Positions 1 through 8,942 of a DNA stretch of 64,000 nucleotides are shown in pieces; position 1 is the stretch's first letter, and every line of letters begins with the position of its first letter. Both the position numbers and the translations under genes were made by a program. This DNA comes from Chryseosolibacter sp044507775 (lineage in GTDB: Bacteria; Bacteroidota; Bacteroidia; Cytophagales; Cyclobacteriaceae), in NCBI GenBank assembly GCA_044507775.1, contig JBIQIY010000009.1:132555-196554 (forward strand). The letters are read 5' to 3'. The notes under the pieces are model-generated. The model was not told where the DNA came from, searched no databases, and saw only the letters and a program-made list of their open reading frames with translations.

Positions 1-215
1 GTGCTGAAGTTGTATTCAGACAGATTGCCGGAGCATTGGCTCGTCGGATCAAATGGTATATCAAGGAAGGTCAGCCGATTGAACAAGGCCAGGAATTCGG
101 ATTCATCAAATTCGGCTCACGCGTTGACATATTTCTTCCTCTGGATGCGGAAATCACGGTCAAGGTAGGCGACATCACAAAGGGTGGCCGCACGATTATC
201 GCCGAATTGCCCTGA
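1..215 (+). CDS. psd: phosphatidylserine decarboxylase proenzyme, C-terminal part
   Basis: Only the last 70 or so codons are inside the window, read in the frame starting at base 3 and ending at TGA 213-215. The enzyme decarboxylates phosphatidylserine to phosphatidylethanolamine at the inner membrane. The segment Phe-Gly-Ser-Arg-Val-Asp at 111-128 matches the self-cleavage site of short, archaeal-type Psd proteins: cleavage between Gly and Ser produces the pyruvoyl group on the small subunit. It is followed by a short beta-rich tail (GDITKGGRTIIAELP) that ends normally, so the 3' end is intact. The 5' part lies outside the window. Calling it Psd is firm on the cleavage motif and flanking sequence. 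Confidence 0.85.
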   Translation, partial: AEVVFRQIAGALARRIKWYIKEGQPIEQGQEFGFIKFGSRVDIFLPLDAEITVKVGDITKGGRTIIAELP

Positions 216-310
216 TAAATGCACATGTAAGCTTATTTCATCAGGCTAACACCTGTTATCGCTCTTATCTCCCTATCTTTACGATAGCTCTTCTTTGCAT
301 AAAGCCAAGA

Positions 311-1432
311 ATGGCTTTATCCCCACTGATGATGAAATCTCAGATCCGTTTTTCTTCCGCGCAGCCCGAATTTTACTCGACCCTGAATCAACGCGTTAAC
401 GAGTACTTTAAGAGCAACAGCATAAGCCGCACGGGAAATGCCGAAATGTTCGTCAAGACCGTATTCATGTTTTTGCTGTACATCATTCCATACGTCCTGA
501 TGATCTCGGGGGTGGTGGCAAACATCTGGGGGATGGCGGCGCTTTGTGGTGTAATGGGTGTCGCAATCGGCGGCATCGGCCTGTCCGTTATGCACGATGC
601 TAATCACGGTGCTTACTCAAAGAAATCATGGGTAAACAATCTTTTAGGACTTTCGCTTAACATCGTCGGCGGGAATGCTTTTAACTGGAAAGTACAGCAC
701 AACGTTCTACACCATACATACACCAACATTCACGATGTGGACGAAGACATCAGCCCGAGAGGAGTGTTGCGTCTGTCGCCGCACGGTGAATGGAAATCAT
801 TCCACCGCTTCCAGCATCTCTACGCATGGTTTTTCTATGGGCTGATGACCATTGTATGGGTTTTGGTCAAGGACTACGTGCGGATACAGAAGTACCAGAA
901 AGACGGCCTCGTGAAGAAACAAAAGGCTGATTTCGGTACCGAATGGATCATCCTTGCACTCTCGAAATCAGTCTACGCGCTTTATATTTTTGTGATCCCG
1001 ATGATCGTTCTTTCGGTTGCGTGGTGGCAGGTGGTCGTGGGGTTCCTGATTATGCACTACATCGCAGGGTTCATTCTGGCGGTGATCTTCCAGCCCGCAC
1101 ACGTCATCGATGGGACTGAATATCCTCTTCCCGACGGAAGCGGAAAGATGGACAACAGCTGGGCGATACATCAGCTGTACACTACGACCAACTTTGCTAA
1201 CAACAGCCGTTTTTTCTCGTGGTATGTCGGCGGCTTGAATTTTCAGGTCGAGCATCACCTCTTCCCCGGCATCTGCCATGTGCATTACCGGAAACTGTCG
1301 ACGATAGTAAGATCGACAGCCCGGGAGTTTAGCCTGCCTTACAAATCTGAGCCAACATTCATCGGCGCATTGCGGGGCCATGCGCGATTGTTGAAACAGC
1401 TCGGCATGAAGCCGGCACCGGCTCACGCCTGA
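311..1432 (+). CDS. membrane fatty acid desaturase (acyl-CoA/acyl-lipid type)
   Basis: A 373-residue di-iron membrane desaturase, which puts a double bond into a fatty acyl chain. The three histidine boxes are complete: HDANH (residues 95-99), HNVLHH (130-135) and QVEHH (312-316). Hydrophobic stretches at about 50-70, 76-93, 175-190, 215-235 and 240-262 fit the usual four-helix membrane core. The QxxHH third box is typical of front-end or linoleoyl-CoA-like desaturases, but there is no fused cytochrome b5 domain. ATG at 311 is used; in-frame ATGs at 329 and 332 are alternatives. It follows psd by 95 bases, so both neighbours act on membrane lipids. The substrate cannot be read from the sequence. 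Confidence 0.9.
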   Translation: MALSPLMMKSQIRFSSAQPEFYSTLNQRVNEYFKSNSISRTGNAEMFVKTVFMFLLYIIPYVLMISGVVANIWGMAALCGVMGVAIGGIGLSVMHDANHGAYSKKSWVNNLLGLSLNIVGGNAFNWKVQHNVLHHTYTNIHDVDEDISPRGVLRLSPHGEWKSFHRFQHLYAWFFYGLMTIVWVLVKDYVRIQKYQKDGLVKKQKADFGTEWIILALSKSVYALYIFVIPMIVLSVAWWQVVVGFLIMHYIAGFILAVIFQPAHVIDGTEYPLPDGSGKMDNSWAIHQLYTTTNFANNSRFFSWYVGGLNFQVEHHLFPGICHVHYRKLSTIVRSTAREFSLPYKSEPTFIGALRGHARLLKQLGMKPAPAHA

Positions 1433-1451
1433 TTTGTATACCCTTCATCCT

Positions 1452-3278
1452 TTACAGAAAACGCACGCCAACCTTGGCGCCCATCCACATCTTTATGTTA
1501 TGGTCGCTACCGAAATCGCGGTCGTAAAAAATATCCGGCTGGTAGTCGGTAAATAACACCGGATAGTCGTCGACAGATCTGCGTGTAATATATCCGTTAA
1601 CAGTCGCACCAAAAGTGAGTGAAAACTTCTTCAGGACCTGGTAATCGAATCCCACATAAAGCTTGTTGAGCAGGTTCACAGCATCGATCCGGTTTCCCTG
1701 AACAATCTGGTTCGCTGTAAGATCAAAATTTAGAAAAAGCTTTCGCGAGATCCGGGGGGCGGTTCCAAGGCCGTAGCCGAAAGTCCAAAATGTTTCCTCA
1801 TCCTTGTATGTCGATGGCTTCGCGCCGGCGGTGAAAATGTTGTAGAAATGCCGGACGCCGGTCCGGAATGAAACGTTGTTATAAAAGATCTCGTCAGCCG
1901 ACAGTTCGATTTTGTGATATCCCCTTCCGACGATGCTCATAAGGCCAATGGGGATGCCTTTAACGCTGTCTGCAATATTGAGAAGTCCCACCTGAATTCC
2001 CTTAACCTTCTTCGCGATGTTGATAACACCTGCGATTTGTGCGCCCTTCATCTCCCCTCCGGCAATATTGAATACGCCGGATAGCTGAGTGCCCCGAAAA
2101 TTCTTCCCGACAACATTGAACACGCCCGCGCCTTGAACTCCTTTCATGTCCCGCCCTGCGATGTTGTATACACCCGCAAATTGAACCGCATCCGCATCAC
2201 GAGCCACAACATTCATCACGCCCGCGAACTGCGGACCTTTTTTGTCCGAAGAACTGATGTTCGCGACGCCTGCCATCGACAGGCCTTTCGAGAAGGCGGT
2301 GTTAACGTTGAACACTCCGGCGAATTGGGCGCCTCTGCTGACACCGTGGTCGAGGTTAAAAATTCCTGCAAACTGAAGCCCGTTCATGTGGGCTCCCACC
2401 TCATTAAACAGGCCCGCGGCCTGCACACCGTTCATGTTTCCACGGACGAGGTTGAACAGGCCACCGATCTCCACTCTCTCCACGCCGAGTGAGTATCCGC
2501 CGAATATATTAAACGACAGATCGTTGATGACGTGACCGCTCATCTTGTGGTTCGTTCCCACAAATGGCACCAGAGAAATTTGCGACGTACGATAAAGAGT
2601 ATCGTCGATGTTGCGATTGTTGATGTCCCGGCTATTGGACCGGCTGAAGAGCAAGGACTGCCGCGTCCAGAACCGTCTGAATTTTTCACCGACGCTGTCG
2701 GCAAGCACCGCGACTTTTTCGCTGTTGATCCGGATGGGTATCGTCAACCGGTCATTATTCTGAACGGCCACGATTGTATCGGAATAATTTTGAAGGTTTA
2801 CCGAGAGAATAATTTCGTCCGCGGGCTTTTCAATCTTCATCTCAAAATATCCGGATGAGTCGGATATAGTCGATGTGAGCGTGACCGGGTCATAAATACT
2901 GACATCGCGAAGGCGCTCGCCGGTAGATTCATCGACAACATAACCGGTTACAATAGCGGGCTCCTTCGCTGTGCTCTTGACCGTTGCCGTCAGAATGACA
3001 TAATTTCCGCGTTCCCGATACTGGATGGTCCCCTTGAAAATCTTGTCGAGAATTTCCCGTACAGACCTGTTCACGAAACGATCAGTTACCGTCTGCTTTT
3101 CGCGGAAGATGCCCGGATTATAGGAGAACACAAACCCGGCGGCAGACGCGATCTTTTGAAGGGATGCGTCAACACTCTCACCCTGAAAGGTCACTGATAT
3201 TTTTCGCTCGAGCAGCGGCGTCTGACCCTGCGCGAAGGTCGATAAGACGATAAGCAGGTAGAAAATATTTTTCATCAT
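1452..3278 (-). CDS. STN/carboxypeptidase-regulatory domain protein with tandem 16-residue surface repeats
   Basis: A 608-residue envelope protein, last gene of a sigma/FecR operon. After a signal peptide (MMKNIFYLLIVLSTFAQGQ) comes an STN (secretin/TonB N-terminal) domain at about 25-100, the module that in TonB receptors contacts FecR. Next is a carboxypeptidase-regulatory-like beta-sandwich at about 108-190. Residues 273-450 hold about nine exact-length 16-residue repeats of the form G-V-F-N-x8-G-x-Q-x-A plus two shorter degenerate ones. These resemble the LA_2272-type surface repeats; that name is from memory. The last 150 residues look like amphipathic outer-membrane strands. No TonB plug or 22-strand barrel is present. 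Start ATG 3278 overlaps the FecR stop by four bases (ATGA) and has an AGGAGGG ribosome site; an upstream in-frame ATG at 3296 would place that site inside the gene. Confidence 0.75.
   Translation of the reverse strand: MMKNIFYLLIVLSTFAQGQTPLLERKISVTFQGESVDASLQKIASAAGFVFSYNPGIFREKQTVTDRFVNRSVREILDKIFKGTIQYRERGNYVILTATVKSTAKEPAIVTGYVVDESTGERLRDVSIYDPVTLTSTISDSSGYFEMKIEKPADEIILSVNLQNYSDTIVAVQNNDRLTIPIRINSEKVAVLADSVGEKFRRFWTRQSLLFSRSNSRDINNRNIDDTLYRTSQISLVPFVGTNHKMSGHVINDLSFNIFGGYSLGVERVEIGGLFNLVRGNMNGVQAAGLFNEVGAHMNGLQFAGIFNLDHGVSRGAQFAGVFNVNTAFSKGLSMAGVANISSSDKKGPQFAGVMNVVARDADAVQFAGVYNIAGRDMKGVQGAGVFNVVGKNFRGTQLSGVFNIAGGEMKGAQIAGVINIAKKVKGIQVGLLNIADSVKGIPIGLMSIVGRGYHKIELSADEIFYNNVSFRTGVRHFYNIFTAGAKPSTYKDEETFWTFGYGLGTAPRISRKLFLNFDLTANQIVQGNRIDAVNLLNKLYVGFDYQVLKKFSLTFGATVNGYITRRSVDDYPVLFTDYQPDIFYDRDFGSDHNIKMWMGAKVGVRFL
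1929..2462 (-). repeat. 48-base coding tandem repeats (16-residue GVFN...GVQFA units)
   Basis: Eleven consecutive units inside the STN protein gene. Nine are exactly 16 codons, the last two 15 and 14. Conserved positions are Gly-hydrophobic-x-Asn at the start and Gly-x-Gln-x-Ala at positions 12-16, alternating as two short strands, which suggests a beta-solenoid or a barrel of repeated hairpins. Confidence 0.8.
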
Positions 3279-4291
3279 GGTTGGCCCTCCTCGCATCCGG
3301 AACCTTCAAGGGCTATTACTGCACCTTCCTTTGAAACGGTGAGCCCGAGCGTTTCCGCGATAACATTCGCAATCTCTTCTATATGTTCGTCATTAAACGA
3401 GACCGTAAGCCGGCAATTCTTCAACCGATCGTCGATCCTGATTTTTGTCTGGTAGACATCGTTAAGGGTTTGCACTACTGTTTCAAGTGAATTGTTGCTG
3501 AAACTGAAAAATCGGGTCTTATACGCCGTGACATTGCGCTCGGGCTCGGCAACGGAAAAACTACCTGTCTCTTTATTGTAGATGCCCTTTCCGTTGGCTT
3601 TTAGCGACACTCCCGGATTGTCCCTGGTGTAGAACATGACTTCTCCCTCTTCGACCACTACCTCAATCGTCTGCGATCCGGGATATGCCTTCACATTAAA
3701 TGAGGTTCCGATATCGCGGATGAATGTGCCCTCAGCCTCCACAATAAATGCGTTCTGATCGTCGTGGTTGATGTTAAAGTATGCCTCGCCGGTGAGTCGC
3801 GCCATGTGCGTATTCTTTTTCTGATCGAAGGAATACACAATGCTGGTATGCCGGTTTAGAAAAACATCACTACCATCGGGCAGCGTGTCTGCTCCGGTGC
3901 GGTTGTCGGATAGCACCTTCATGGAAGCGGATCGATCTGTTTCGAAGAATTGATATATGAAGATTCCGGCCGCAATAAATAAAAGGATACCGGCGGCAAT
4001 TTTGTAGATGGGATAACCCGCCGATTCGCGCATCGGCAAGCGGCGGGACTTTCCCTTGGAAGTCAGTTTCTCGCGAACGCGGATCCAGGCTTCGTCGGTC
4101 GAAAAAGACTCAAGTGTTGTTACCGAGGCAGCACGGTCAAAGATCGTCTTCATCTGCTCGAAGTACTTTCGGTTATCTTCGCTCTCACTGATCCAGCGCT
4201 CAATGAAAACCCGGTCCTCGGGTGAGGCTTCCCCCGTGAGGTAGCTGGCGATGAGCAGGTCGATATGATCAGACGAGGTGTTCACGTTCAA
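3275..4291 (-). CDS. FecR family anti-sigma factor
   Basis: A 338-residue inner-membrane regulator that holds and activates the ECF sigma factor encoded just upstream. Order: cytoplasmic N-terminal anti-sigma region (1-80, with an ASYLTGEASPED-like segment typical of Bacteroidota FecR), one transmembrane helix at about 96-116, the periplasmic FecR domain (about 125-225), and a C-terminal DUF4974-type (STN-like) domain at about 265-330. The last is where these proteins contact the N-terminal domain of an outer-membrane partner. It starts with ATGA over the sigma stop and ends with ATGA over the next start, so all three genes are likely translationally coupled. Confidence 0.92.
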   Translation of the reverse strand: MNVNTSSDHIDLLIASYLTGEASPEDRVFIERWISESEDNRKYFEQMKTIFDRAASVTTLESFSTDEAWIRVREKLTSKGKSRRLPMRESAGYPIYKIAAGILLFIAAGIFIYQFFETDRSASMKVLSDNRTGADTLPDGSDVFLNRHTSIVYSFDQKKNTHMARLTGEAYFNINHDDQNAFIVEAEGTFIRDIGTSFNVKAYPGSQTIEVVVEEGEVMFYTRDNPGVSLKANGKGIYNKETGSFSVAEPERNVTAYKTRFFSFSNNSLETVVQTLNDVYQTKIRIDDRLKNCRLTVSFNDEHIEEIANVIAETLGLTVSKEGAVIALEGSGCEEGQP

Positions 4292-4866
4292 TTCAGAAAT
4301 CCGTTTAGTATAATAAAGACGATGGGCAAAAAATCTTTGAGCTGTTCACGCATGATGCGCAGCGCCTTCCCCATATGGTTCTCCACTGTTTTGATTGATA
4401 TATTCAGTTGCTCGGCGATTTCCGAGTACTTCAGTTCTTCGAAGCGGCTGAGCTTGAAAACCAGTCGGCATTGTTCCGGCAGCTCATCCATAGCAATCTT
4501 TATTCTGTGCTCCAGCTCGTTTGTTGCAACCACCTGCGATACCGAATCGTGGGCGCGTTCAGCAAGAGCGATTTCCTCGCCGGCATGTCTCTGTTTGATC
4601 TTTTGGTGTTTCAGGACGTTCAAACAGGCATTTCTGACCATCGCATACAAATACGGTTTTACCGAAGTGTGGATCGCCAATGCACCCCGCTTTTCCCAAA
4701 CCATCAGAAAAGTGGACTGCACAATCTCCTCCGCATCTTCCTTGTCCTGCAGGAAGGTATATGCGTAGTTGCAAAGAGGCTGATAGTAAGTTCTGAATAA
4801 CATCTCAAAAACAGTTATGTCGCCCGCTGACAGCGCTTCAATTTGCAGTTGTTCAGGTAAATTCAC
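4288..4866 (-). CDS. ECF-type RNA polymerase sigma factor (sigma-70 family)
   Basis: A 192-residue group 4 sigma factor. Region 2 covers about 20-85 (FEMLFRTYYQPL, then DAEEIVQSTFLMVWEKR, the -10 and core-binding helices). Region 4 covers about 122-180 and has a helix-turn-helix, YSEIAEQLNISIKTVENHMGKAL, for -35 recognition. There is no region 3. It looks like the Bacteroidota expansion family normally paired with FecR, as here. The start is GTG at 4866; the next ATG (4803) would cut off the beginning of region 2, so GTG is preferred. It probably transcribes its own operon, but no promoter could be assigned. Confidence 0.92.
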   Translation of the reverse strand: MNLPEQLQIEALSAGDITVFEMLFRTYYQPLCNYAYTFLQDKEDAEEIVQSTFLMVWEKRGALAIHTSVKPYLYAMVRNACLNVLKHQKIKQRHAGEEIALAERAHDSVSQVVATNELEHRIKIAMDELPEQCRLVFKLSRFEELKYSEIAEQLNISIKTVENHMGKALRIMREQLKDFLPIVFIILNGFLN

Positions 4867-4992
4867 CGTTTCCTTGAGATTGTTAGGTGCAATTTACGGG
4901 ATATTGGGCGTTTCGGTTATGACAACTGCCAGCAGAATTACCCCTATCAGACCGGAAAAAATCCTTTAAATTTACCCCGCAACAGAAAGAAC

Positions 4993-5604
4993 ATGCTTCA
5001 GGCCGACGATTGTTACAGGATATTCCGGAAAAGTATCGACGACTACCACAAGAAGGACGATGTGGACACCCCTATCGCCAATCCCTTTCCTCAAGACACA
5101 TTTGAATCGCTGCTTTACCTGAAAAACTGGATTGACACGGTGCAGTGGCATCTGGAGGATATCATCCGGAACCCTGAAATCGATCCCGCGGAGGCACTGG
5201 GTATCAAAAGGCGGATCGACAAATCGAATCAGGACAGGACTGACACAGTAGAGAGGCTAGACGATTTCTTCCTCGAAAGCTTCCGCCACGTCAAATATCC
5301 TTCCGGCGTCAGGATCAACTCCGAGACCCCTGCCTGGTTGCTCGACAGAATGAGCATCCTGATGCTGAAGATCTATCACATGAATGAGCAAACCGAGCGT
5401 AAGGACGTTACCATGCAGCACCTCGCCAAATGCCGTGACAAGCTGATGATCCTGGAAGAACAAAAGCAGGACATGCAGCAGGCGTTTGACCAGCTGCTCG
5501 CCGATATCGGTGCGGGTACACGCAGGTTTAAAGTCTATCGTCAGATGAAAATGTACAACGATGCCTCGCTGAATCCGGTTCTCTATAAATCAGGAGGAAA
5601 CTGA
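4993..5604 (+). CDS. DUF4254 family protein
   Basis: A 203-residue soluble, helix-rich protein matching the DUF4254 family by its N-terminal pattern (PIANPFPQDTFESLLYLKNWIDT) and a central ALGIKRRIDKSNQDR stretch. Its function is not established. In Bacteroidota this family usually sits directly before a family 9 glycosyltransferase, as here (48-base gap), so a role linked to surface glycan synthesis is a reasonable inference. No signal peptide or membrane helix. Confidence 0.8.
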   Translation: MLQADDCYRIFRKSIDDYHKKDDVDTPIANPFPQDTFESLLYLKNWIDTVQWHLEDIIRNPEIDPAEALGIKRRIDKSNQDRTDTVERLDDFFLESFRHVKYPSGVRINSETPAWLLDRMSILMLKIYHMNEQTERKDVTMQHLAKCRDKLMILEEQKQDMQQAFDQLLADIGAGTRRFKVYRQMKMYNDASLNPVLYKSGGN

Positions 5605-5652
5605 CGTGTCTAGCCGTATGTCAGCATTTGCCATCATTCAACAAGATCCATC

Positions 5653-6717
5653 GTGCAGGTAACCAGGATTCTCGTTCTGCGATTTTCCGCCATGGGCGAT
5701 GTGGTTCTTGCGGTTCCGGTGATCAAATCACTGGTGGCAGCACACAAGAATGTCGAGGTGACCATCGTCACGCGACCGCGGTTTGCACCCTTCTTCTACG
5801 ATATCGAAAGAGTTAAAGTTTTTGCGGCCGACGTCGACAATACCTACAATGGAATTTTTGGAATGCGAGAACTGTTCCGGGCTCTCATCCGCAAGGCATC
5901 CTATGATGTGGTCGTTGATCTTCACGACCACGTGCGCACAAAAATTCTCCGGACGTTCTTCCGGCTATTCTTCACGGACGTCGTCGTATTTCAAAAAGGA
6001 AGGAAAGAGAAGAAGGCATTTGCCCGAAAGCACAATAAGATCACCGTACCGCTGCCGCATACTGTAAACCGGTATCAGGCGGCATTCGAGAAAGCCGGGT
6101 TCACCTTCGACCTGTTACCTCCTCCGTGGCTGGAACTGAATGAAGCCCTTCAAGGCGCAGCCAATGACTGGCTGACCGGCAAGGGACTGGACAAAAAGGA
6201 AAGGTGGATCGGTATTGCTCCGTTCGCCCTGCATGCAACCAAAGTCTGGCCCCTCGATAATTACGCCGCGCTGATCGAAGAAGTGCTGAAGGATGCGCCA
6301 GCAAAGTTTTTCCTTTTCGGTGGCGGGCATAAAGAAATCAAATACTTTGAAAGTCTTCAAAAGAAATTTCCACATCACTGCGTTGTCACCGCCGGCCAAC
6401 TGAAGATTCGGCAGGAAATCGCACTGATGAAGCACCTTGACCTGATGGTGTGCGTGGACTCGTCCAATATGCACATGGCTGCCCTCGGCGGAGTTCCCGT
6501 ATTGTCGATCTGGGGGGGTACGGATCCTGATATTGGCTTTGCTCCCTTGGGAATCAAGACACGGGTGGTACAGGTCTCACGGAACGAACTGCCGTGCCGG
6601 CCGTGTTCTGTTTACGGTCGCGAGACTTGTTACGTCGGAGGATTTCCTTGCCTGACGCGGCTCACTCCGGAATTTATCGCCGGCGAAATCAATGACATGC
6701 TACAATCATCGAAGTAG
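5653..6717 (+). CDS. glycosyltransferase family 9 (heptosyltransferase-like)
   Basis: A 354-residue GT-B fold transferase of the ADP-heptose:LPS heptosyltransferase family, expected to add a sugar to the lipopolysaccharide core at the inner face of the inner membrane. Visible signs: the N-terminal RILVLRFSAMGDVVLAVPVI strand-loop (residues 5-24), the C-terminal nucleotide-sugar region with VCVDSSNMHMAALGGVPVLSIWGGTDP, and a Cys-rich tail (LPCRPCSVYGRETCY) common in Bacteroidota members. It starts with GTG at 5653. The actual donor sugar may not be heptose. It follows the DUF4254 gene and probably shares its transcript. Confidence 0.88.
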   Translation: MQVTRILVLRFSAMGDVVLAVPVIKSLVAAHKNVEVTIVTRPRFAPFFYDIERVKVFAADVDNTYNGIFGMRELFRALIRKASYDVVVDLHDHVRTKILRTFFRLFFTDVVVFQKGRKEKKAFARKHNKITVPLPHTVNRYQAAFEKAGFTFDLLPPPWLELNEALQGAANDWLTGKGLDKKERWIGIAPFALHATKVWPLDNYAALIEEVLKDAPAKFFLFGGGHKEIKYFESLQKKFPHHCVVTAGQLKIRQEIALMKHLDLMVCVDSSNMHMAALGGVPVLSIWGGTDPDIGFAPLGIKTRVVQVSRNELPCRPCSVYGRETCYVGGFPCLTRLTPEFIAGEINDMLQSSK

Positions 6718-6755
6718 GTTCTAACCACTGATTTCAGCGTCGTTGCTTTCTGTTA

Positions 6756-6763
6756 TATTTGCA
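6756..6763 (+). promoter_or_regulatory. putative Bacteroidota -7 box TATATTTG
   Basis: Exact match to TAnnTTTG, the -7 element of the Bacteroidota primary sigma factor, 25 bases before the HAD gene start. The -33 element is not clear. Confidence 0.45.
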
Positions 6764-6788
6764 GCTTGTTAATTCTGAATCTTATACA

Positions 6789-7439
6789 ATGTCGCATAAA
6801 ATCGATACGATAATCTTTGATCTCGGCGGCGTCCTGATCGACTGGAACCCCCGCTATCTGTACCGCAAGATCTTCAAGACTGAAGACGAGGTCGCCTGGT
6901 TTCTCGAAAACATCTGCACGGCTGAGTGGAACGACCAGCAAGACGCGGGCCGGTCATTCGAGGAAGCGACAAACGAGCTGATCGCAAAGCATCCGGAGTA
7001 TCGGGAACCGATCGCGGCATGGTACGCGAGGTGGCAGGAAACCATTTCAGGCCCGATTGCCGGAACAGTTGATATTCTCAAGGCCATCAAGGAGTCCGAA
7101 AAATTCCGGCTGTATGCGTTGACAAACTGGTCGGCGGAAACCTTTCCTTGGGCGCTGGAGAACTTCCCTTTCCTCCAGTGGTTTGAGGGGATCGTTGTCT
7201 CGGGAATGGAGAAAACGCGTAAGCCTTTGCCTGAATTCTTTCACATTCTGTTCACTCGCTACAAGGTCGAGCCATCCAAAGCGCTCTTCATCGACGACAA
7301 TCTTGCGAATATCGACGGAGCAAAGGCGTTGGGTTTGAATACCATCGCATTTAAAGACCCTGGGCAATTGACGTCTGAGCTCGGGAAATGGAACATCGAT
7401 CTCAATTCACTGCGTCTGAACGGAAGGACGCTGGTATAG
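6789..7439 (+). CDS. HAD superfamily phosphatase (subfamily IA)
   Basis: A 216-residue HAD hydrolase with motif I FDLGGVLID (nucleophile Asp11), motif II ALTNWS, a Lys-containing motif III near EKTRKP, and motif IV FIDDNLANIDGAKALG. Position +2 after the nucleophile is Gly rather than the usual Asp; the YihX-type sugar-phosphate phosphatases share this, so a sugar phosphate substrate is plausible. ATG 6789 is chosen because the longer frame would need an ATT start at 6759 that lies inside the promoter box. It converges with the ornithine aminotransferase gene. Confidence 0.85.
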   Translation: MSHKIDTIIFDLGGVLIDWNPRYLYRKIFKTEDEVAWFLENICTAEWNDQQDAGRSFEEATNELIAKHPEYREPIAAWYARWQETISGPIAGTVDILKAIKESEKFRLYALTNWSAETFPWALENFPFLQWFEGIVVSGMEKTRKPLPEFFHILFTRYKVEPSKALFIDDNLANIDGAKALGLNTIAFKDPGQLTSELGKWNIDLNSLRLNGRTLV

Positions 7440-7450
7440 TCACCGGGTTG

Positions 7451-7467
7451 CCGCATGAATGCTGCGG
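7451..7467. terminator. weak hairpin between convergent genes
   Basis: CCGCA and TGCGG flank a 7-base loop between the convergent HAD and rocD genes. No T-tract, so termination is only a possibility. Confidence 0.25.
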
Positions 7468-7494
7468 TAGTTCCTTGGGACCAGATGACGCAAT

Positions 7495-8736
7495 CTATTT
7501 TCTTCCGTAGGCCAACACCACCTTTTCAATGATGTCGCAGCACTCGTGCACCTGATCTTCTGTGATGATGAGCGGGGGTGCCAGGCGTATGATGTTGCCA
7601 TGTGTAGGCTTGGCAAGCAGACCATTCTTTGCAAATTCCAGGCAGAGATTCCACGCGGTCTTGCTTTCAGGCGAGTCGTTGATGACGATTGCATTCAGCA
7701 GTCCCTTTCCACGAACGAGTTTTATCAGCGAGGATTTCAGTATCAACCTCTCCATGCGATCGCGAAACACGATACCCAGTTTCTCAGCGTTGTCGCTGAG
7801 CCGTTCGTCGCTGACCACCTGCAGCGCTTCGACACAGACGGCGGCGGCCAGCGGGTTTCCACCAAAAGTTGAACCGTGCTCACCGGGTTTGATCAGCAAC
7901 ATGATGACGTCGTCGGCGAGCACACAAGAAACCGGGAGCACTCCTCCTGACAACGCTTTCCCAAGAATCAAAATATCGGCGCGCACATCTTCGTGATCGG
8001 CAGCGAGCATCTTGCCTGTTCGCGCGATTCCCGTCTGTATTTCATCCAGCATCAGCAACACATTGTGTTTCCGGCACAATCGCTCGGCGGCCTGGAGATA
8101 TCCCTTCTCAGGAACAAAGACGCCTGCCTCTCCCTGGATGGGCTCCAGCCAAAGACCGCAGACATTTGGATTCGCCAATGACTTTTCAAGCGCACCAATG
8201 TCATTATAAGCGATAATTTCGAAACCCGGCATGAAAGGTCCGAAGTCTCGCCGTGCGTCGTCGTCAGTAGAGGCTGAGATGATAGTGGTTGTTCTGCCGT
8301 GAAAATTATTCCGCGCAGCAACGATCACGGCTTTGTCTGCCGCGATCTTCTTGCGCATATATCCCCACTTGCGGGCGAGCTTGATCGCTGTTTCATTTGC
8401 CTCTGCTCCGCTGTTCATGAACAGCGCCTTCTGATATCCGAAAGTGTCACAGACGTATTTTTCCGCCGGGCCGAGTTTGTCATTGTAAAAAGCGCGCGAA
8501 GTGAGCGTGAGTTCGCGTGCCTGGTCGACGAGTGCCTGGACGATACGCGGATGACAATGCCCCTGGTTGACAGCGCTGTAAGCGGAAAGAAAGTCGAAGT
8601 AGCGCTTTCCTTCAACGTCCCACAGGAAGACGCCCTCACCCCGCGTCAGTACGACCGGCAACGGGTGATAATTGTGCGCGCCATACCTTTCCTCCATTAA
8701 AATTGCTTCCTGGCTGGAGTTAATCGTCGTTTCCAT
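7495..8736 (-). CDS. rocD: ornithine--oxo-acid aminotransferase
   Basis: A 413-residue PLP enzyme of class III aminotransferases. It moves the delta-amino group of ornithine to 2-oxoglutarate, giving glutamate semialdehyde in arginine/ornithine breakdown. Diagnostic features are the N-terminal YGAHNYHPLPVVL, FMNSGAEANETAIKLARKWGY, the PLP-ring Asp in LMLDEIQTG (Asp231) and the Schiff-base Lys260 in ILGKALSGG. The length is normal for the family. It is a lone gene; a 285-base intergenic region separates it from the divergent rmuC. Confidence 0.95.
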   Translation of the reverse strand: METTINSSQEAILMEERYGAHNYHPLPVVLTRGEGVFLWDVEGKRYFDFLSAYSAVNQGHCHPRIVQALVDQARELTLTSRAFYNDKLGPAEKYVCDTFGYQKALFMNSGAEANETAIKLARKWGYMRKKIAADKAVIVAARNNFHGRTTTIISASTDDDARRDFGPFMPGFEIIAYNDIGALEKSLANPNVCGLWLEPIQGEAGVFVPEKGYLQAAERLCRKHNVLLMLDEIQTGIARTGKMLAADHEDVRADILILGKALSGGVLPVSCVLADDVIMLLIKPGEHGSTFGGNPLAAAVCVEALQVVSDERLSDNAEKLGIVFRDRMERLILKSSLIKLVRGKGLLNAIVINDSPESKTAWNLCLEFAKNGLLAKPTHGNIIRLAPPLIITEDQVHECCDIIEKVVLAYGRK

Positions 8737-8942
8737 AAGTCATGCCTTAAAGTGTAAATCTACGCAGTTTTCTGGTTTTCAGAATTTGAGCCTCCAGGAA
8801 GTTCTCTCACAGCGCCTTCCATTTTCGTACCCCGCTCTCCGTTGGGCTGTTCTGTAGACCACTCGGCGGGTTTGCAAGAACCGGATCAACCGCACTCGAT
8901 CACATAACAATCAAATTTTGAGGAAGGTTTTACAACCGCAAA

